8,931 bases of DNA from Kiritimatiellia bacterium (GTDB taxonomy: Bacteria; Verrucomicrobiota; Kiritimatiellia; RFP12; UBA1067), in assembly GCA_028707675.1 (NCBI GenBank), contig JAQWAM010000028.1:1-8931 (forward strand), given 5' to 3'. Position numbers and translations under genes: made by a program. Under the pieces are notes generated by a model. That model was not told where the DNA came from. It saw only the letters and a program-made list of their open reading frames with translations, and did not search any database. The first letter of the stretch is position 1, and each line of letters opens with the position of its first letter. This document shows, in pieces, positions 7,786 to 8,931 of the stretch.

Positions 7786-8127
7786 ATGGCTGGCAACACC
7801 TATGAAATGTCCGGGGCGATCAAGACGCTTTGCGAGACGATGACTTTTTCGAGCGGTTTCACGAAGCGCGAGTTTGTGCTGACGATGGACGACGACTATC
7901 CGCAGGACGTGAAGTTCGCCTGCGTGAAAGATCGCATCGCCCTGCTCGACCGGGTGAATCCCGGCGACCGCGTCAAGGTTGGTTTTCGGATCAGGAGTCG
8001 AGAGTACAAAGAGCGGTTCTATACTGATCTCGAGGCATTCAGGATCGACAGTTTGGACGGGGACGGCTCGTCGGTTTCGTATGCCGATGTGGAGCCGCCG
8101 CCCGAGGATGACCCCACGCCGTTTTGA
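7786..8127 (+). CDS. DUF3127 OB-fold-like protein with SSB-like C-terminal tip
   Basis: A 113-residue cytoplasmic protein of the DUF3127 family, often annotated as single-strand DNA-binding-like; no member's function is firmly established to my knowledge. The core (about residues 5-90) shows the family pattern: a first strand ending before FTKREFVLT (about 25-33), then YPQDVKFACVKDRIALLDRVNPGDRVKVGFRIRSR split here as YPQDVKFACVKDR (38-50) and NPGDRVKVGF (58-67), and finally YTDLEAFRIDS, matching the OB-fold-like beta pattern. The last residues PPPEDDPTPF are acidic and end in Pro-Phe, like the SSB tip DDDIPF that recruits repair and replication proteins. The start at 7786 has AAGGA (7773-7777) at 8-nt spacing. 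It is the first gene of an apparent two-gene unit with prmC, 19 nt apart. DNA binding is inference; the family call is fairly sure. Confidence 0.85.
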   Translation: MAGNTYEMSGAIKTLCETMTFSSGFTKREFVLTMDDDYPQDVKFACVKDRIALLDRVNPGDRVKVGFRIRSREYKERFYTDLEAFRIDSLDGDGSSVSYADVEPPPEDDPTPF

Positions 8128-8147
8128 TGTCGGCAGGGAGCGCCTGA
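8127..8147 (+). other. Six-codon mini-ORF bridging DUF3127 and prmC through TGATG overlaps
   Basis: The DUF3127 stop overlaps an ATG as TGATG (8125-8129). That ATG opens MSAGSA, whose TGA overlaps the prmC ATG, again as TGATG (8145-8149). The prmC SD GGGAG (8136-8140) lies inside it. It could pass ribosomes from DUF3127 to prmC; it could equally be chance in so short a spacer. Confidence 0.3.
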
Positions 8148-8931
8148 TGGCTGAAGGGGGTAAAACTCTTGCGGAGCTGCTGGCCCTGGGGGAGGGGTAT
8201 CTGTCACGCCATGCGGTTCCGGAAGCGCGCGTGGCGTGCGAGCTGCTGGCGGCGCGGCTTTTCAAGTGCGGGCGGCTGGAGCTGTGCCGGCACGCCGATG
8301 GTGTGCCGCAGGAGCGCCTGGTGGAGGCGATGCGGCGCGGTTTGCGGCGTGTGGCGGGCGGCGAGCCGGTGCAGTATGTCTTGGGGCAGTGGGATTTCAG
8401 GAAGCTGACGCTTAAAGTTGATCGGCGGGCGCTCATTCCGCGGCCGGAGACCGAACAGTTGGTTGATCTGGTGTTGAAGTCGCCGCAGGCCGCTAAGAAC
8501 GGGAAGCCGCTGGTGGTGGATGTCGGTACCGGCAGCGGCTGTATAATACTCAGTCTGGCGCAAGAGTTGGGCAAGGGTGTATTTGTGGGTCTTGACAAAA
8601 GCGCTGAAGCGTTGGCTCTGGCCAGAGAGAACGCGGTCTTAACGGGGCTGGAGCGACGGGTGCTTTTTGCGGAGAGTGACGGGTGCGGCGAGTTTGACGC
8701 CGCCAGCGTGGATGTGCTGGTGTCCAATCCGCCGTACATACCGTCGCGGGCGGTGGACGGTCTTGCGCGCCAGATAAGCGAGCATGAGCCGCGCATGGCT
8801 CTTGACGGCGGCGATGACGGGCTGGACGTTTACCGGGCGTTGCTGCTGGACGCGGTGATGGTGCTGAAGGCGGGGGGTGGCGTGTTTTTTGAGATAGGCG
8901 ACGAGCACGGGGCAGGCATGCGCGATATGCT
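8147..8931 (+). CDS. prmC: Release factor glutamine N5-methyltransferase PrmC (HemK), 3' end cut off
   Basis: PrmC uses S-adenosylmethionine to methylate the glutamine of the GGQ motif in release factors RF1 and RF2, raising termination efficiency in the cytoplasm. 261 complete residues are visible and the frame is open at the right edge; family members are about 275-300 aa, so little is missing. Residues 1-75 form the helical release-factor-recognition domain, followed by the conserved linker GGEPVQYVLGQWDF (71-84) and the loop IPRPETE (97-103). The Rossmann domain has the SAM loop VDVGTGSG (124-131), an acidic ribose-binding D150 in GLDKS, and the catalytic NPPY (194-197) that holds the glutamine amide. 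ATG 8147 is chosen because GGGAG (8136-8140) lies 6 nt upstream and the N-terminus fits the family. It follows the DUF3127 gene and probably shares its promoter. In many bacteria prmC follows prfA; here it does not. Confidence 0.96.
   Translation, partial: MAEGGKTLAELLALGEGYLSRHAVPEARVACELLAARLFKCGRLELCRHADGVPQERLVEAMRRGLRRVAGGEPVQYVLGQWDFRKLTLKVDRRALIPRPETEQLVDLVLKSPQAAKNGKPLVVDVGTGSGCIILSLAQELGKGVFVGLDKSAEALALARENAVLTGLERRVLFAESDGCGEFDAASVDVLVSNPPYIPSRAVDGLARQISEHEPRMALDGGDDGLDVYRALLLDAVMVLKAGGGVFFEIGDEHGAGMRDM

Noticed and set aside
7771..8796. 341-codon minus-strand open frame opposite DUF3127 and prmC
   Set aside because: Its translation is Ser/Arg/Pro-rich with no recognisable family, and the plus strand has two clear conserved genes with SD sites.

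Overview
The window is GC-rich and fits an anaerobic or microaerophilic, probably heterotrophic Gram-negative bacterium. A secreted DUF4838 protein, an A-type flavodiiron protein, a LeuT-type sodium symporter and abundant short palindromic intergenic repeats together suggest a member of the PVC superphylum, most likely near Kiritimatiellota or Lentisphaerota. That placement is inferred from gene content; no rRNA or other phylogenetic marker is present to settle it.

Layout. Positions 1-989 (+) hold the C-terminal two thirds of a sodium:neurotransmitter-symporter family transporter, cut by the window edge and ending in a 9-bp GC hairpin whose loop is its own stop codon. Next comes clpB (1188-3803, +), a full-length disaggregase. 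Just upstream of its Shine-Dalgarno lies an almost perfect -24/-12 (sigma-54) promoter overlapped by a 22-bp dyad. clpB also carries an in-frame 9-bp tandem repeat encoding Ser-Asp-X units. Convergent to clpB is fprA (3869-5062, -), a two-domain flavodiiron protein framed by a 19-20 nt imperfect inverted repeat. Between fprA and the next minus-strand gene lies a nested palindrome (5162-5215) that can fold into a three-way junction and resembles a dispersed REP-like element. The large minus-strand gene at 5269-7407 encodes an exported DUF4838 protein with an alpha-glucuronidase-like N-terminal region.

A 378-nt AT-rich divergent spacer (7408-7785) follows. It contains an inverted pair of repeat-like arms, several palindromes and candidate promoters in both directions. 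On the plus strand it leads into a short operon: a 113-aa DUF3127 OB-fold-like protein with an SSB-like acidic C-terminus ending in Pro-Phe, then prmC (release-factor glutamine methyltransferase), which runs off the right edge. The two genes are bridged by a 6-codon mini-ORF joined by TGATG overlaps at both ends.

The genes do not form one pathway. clpB (protein disaggregation) and fprA (O2 or NO removal) are both stress functions. The DUF4838 gene points to handling of complex organic matter. DUF3127-prmC is housekeeping. I see no mobile-element gene, CRISPR array, tRNA or rRNA, and no evident new multi-gene system. The most unusual content is regulatory and repeat DNA: the clpB promoter region, the repeat inside clpB, and the palindromic elements.
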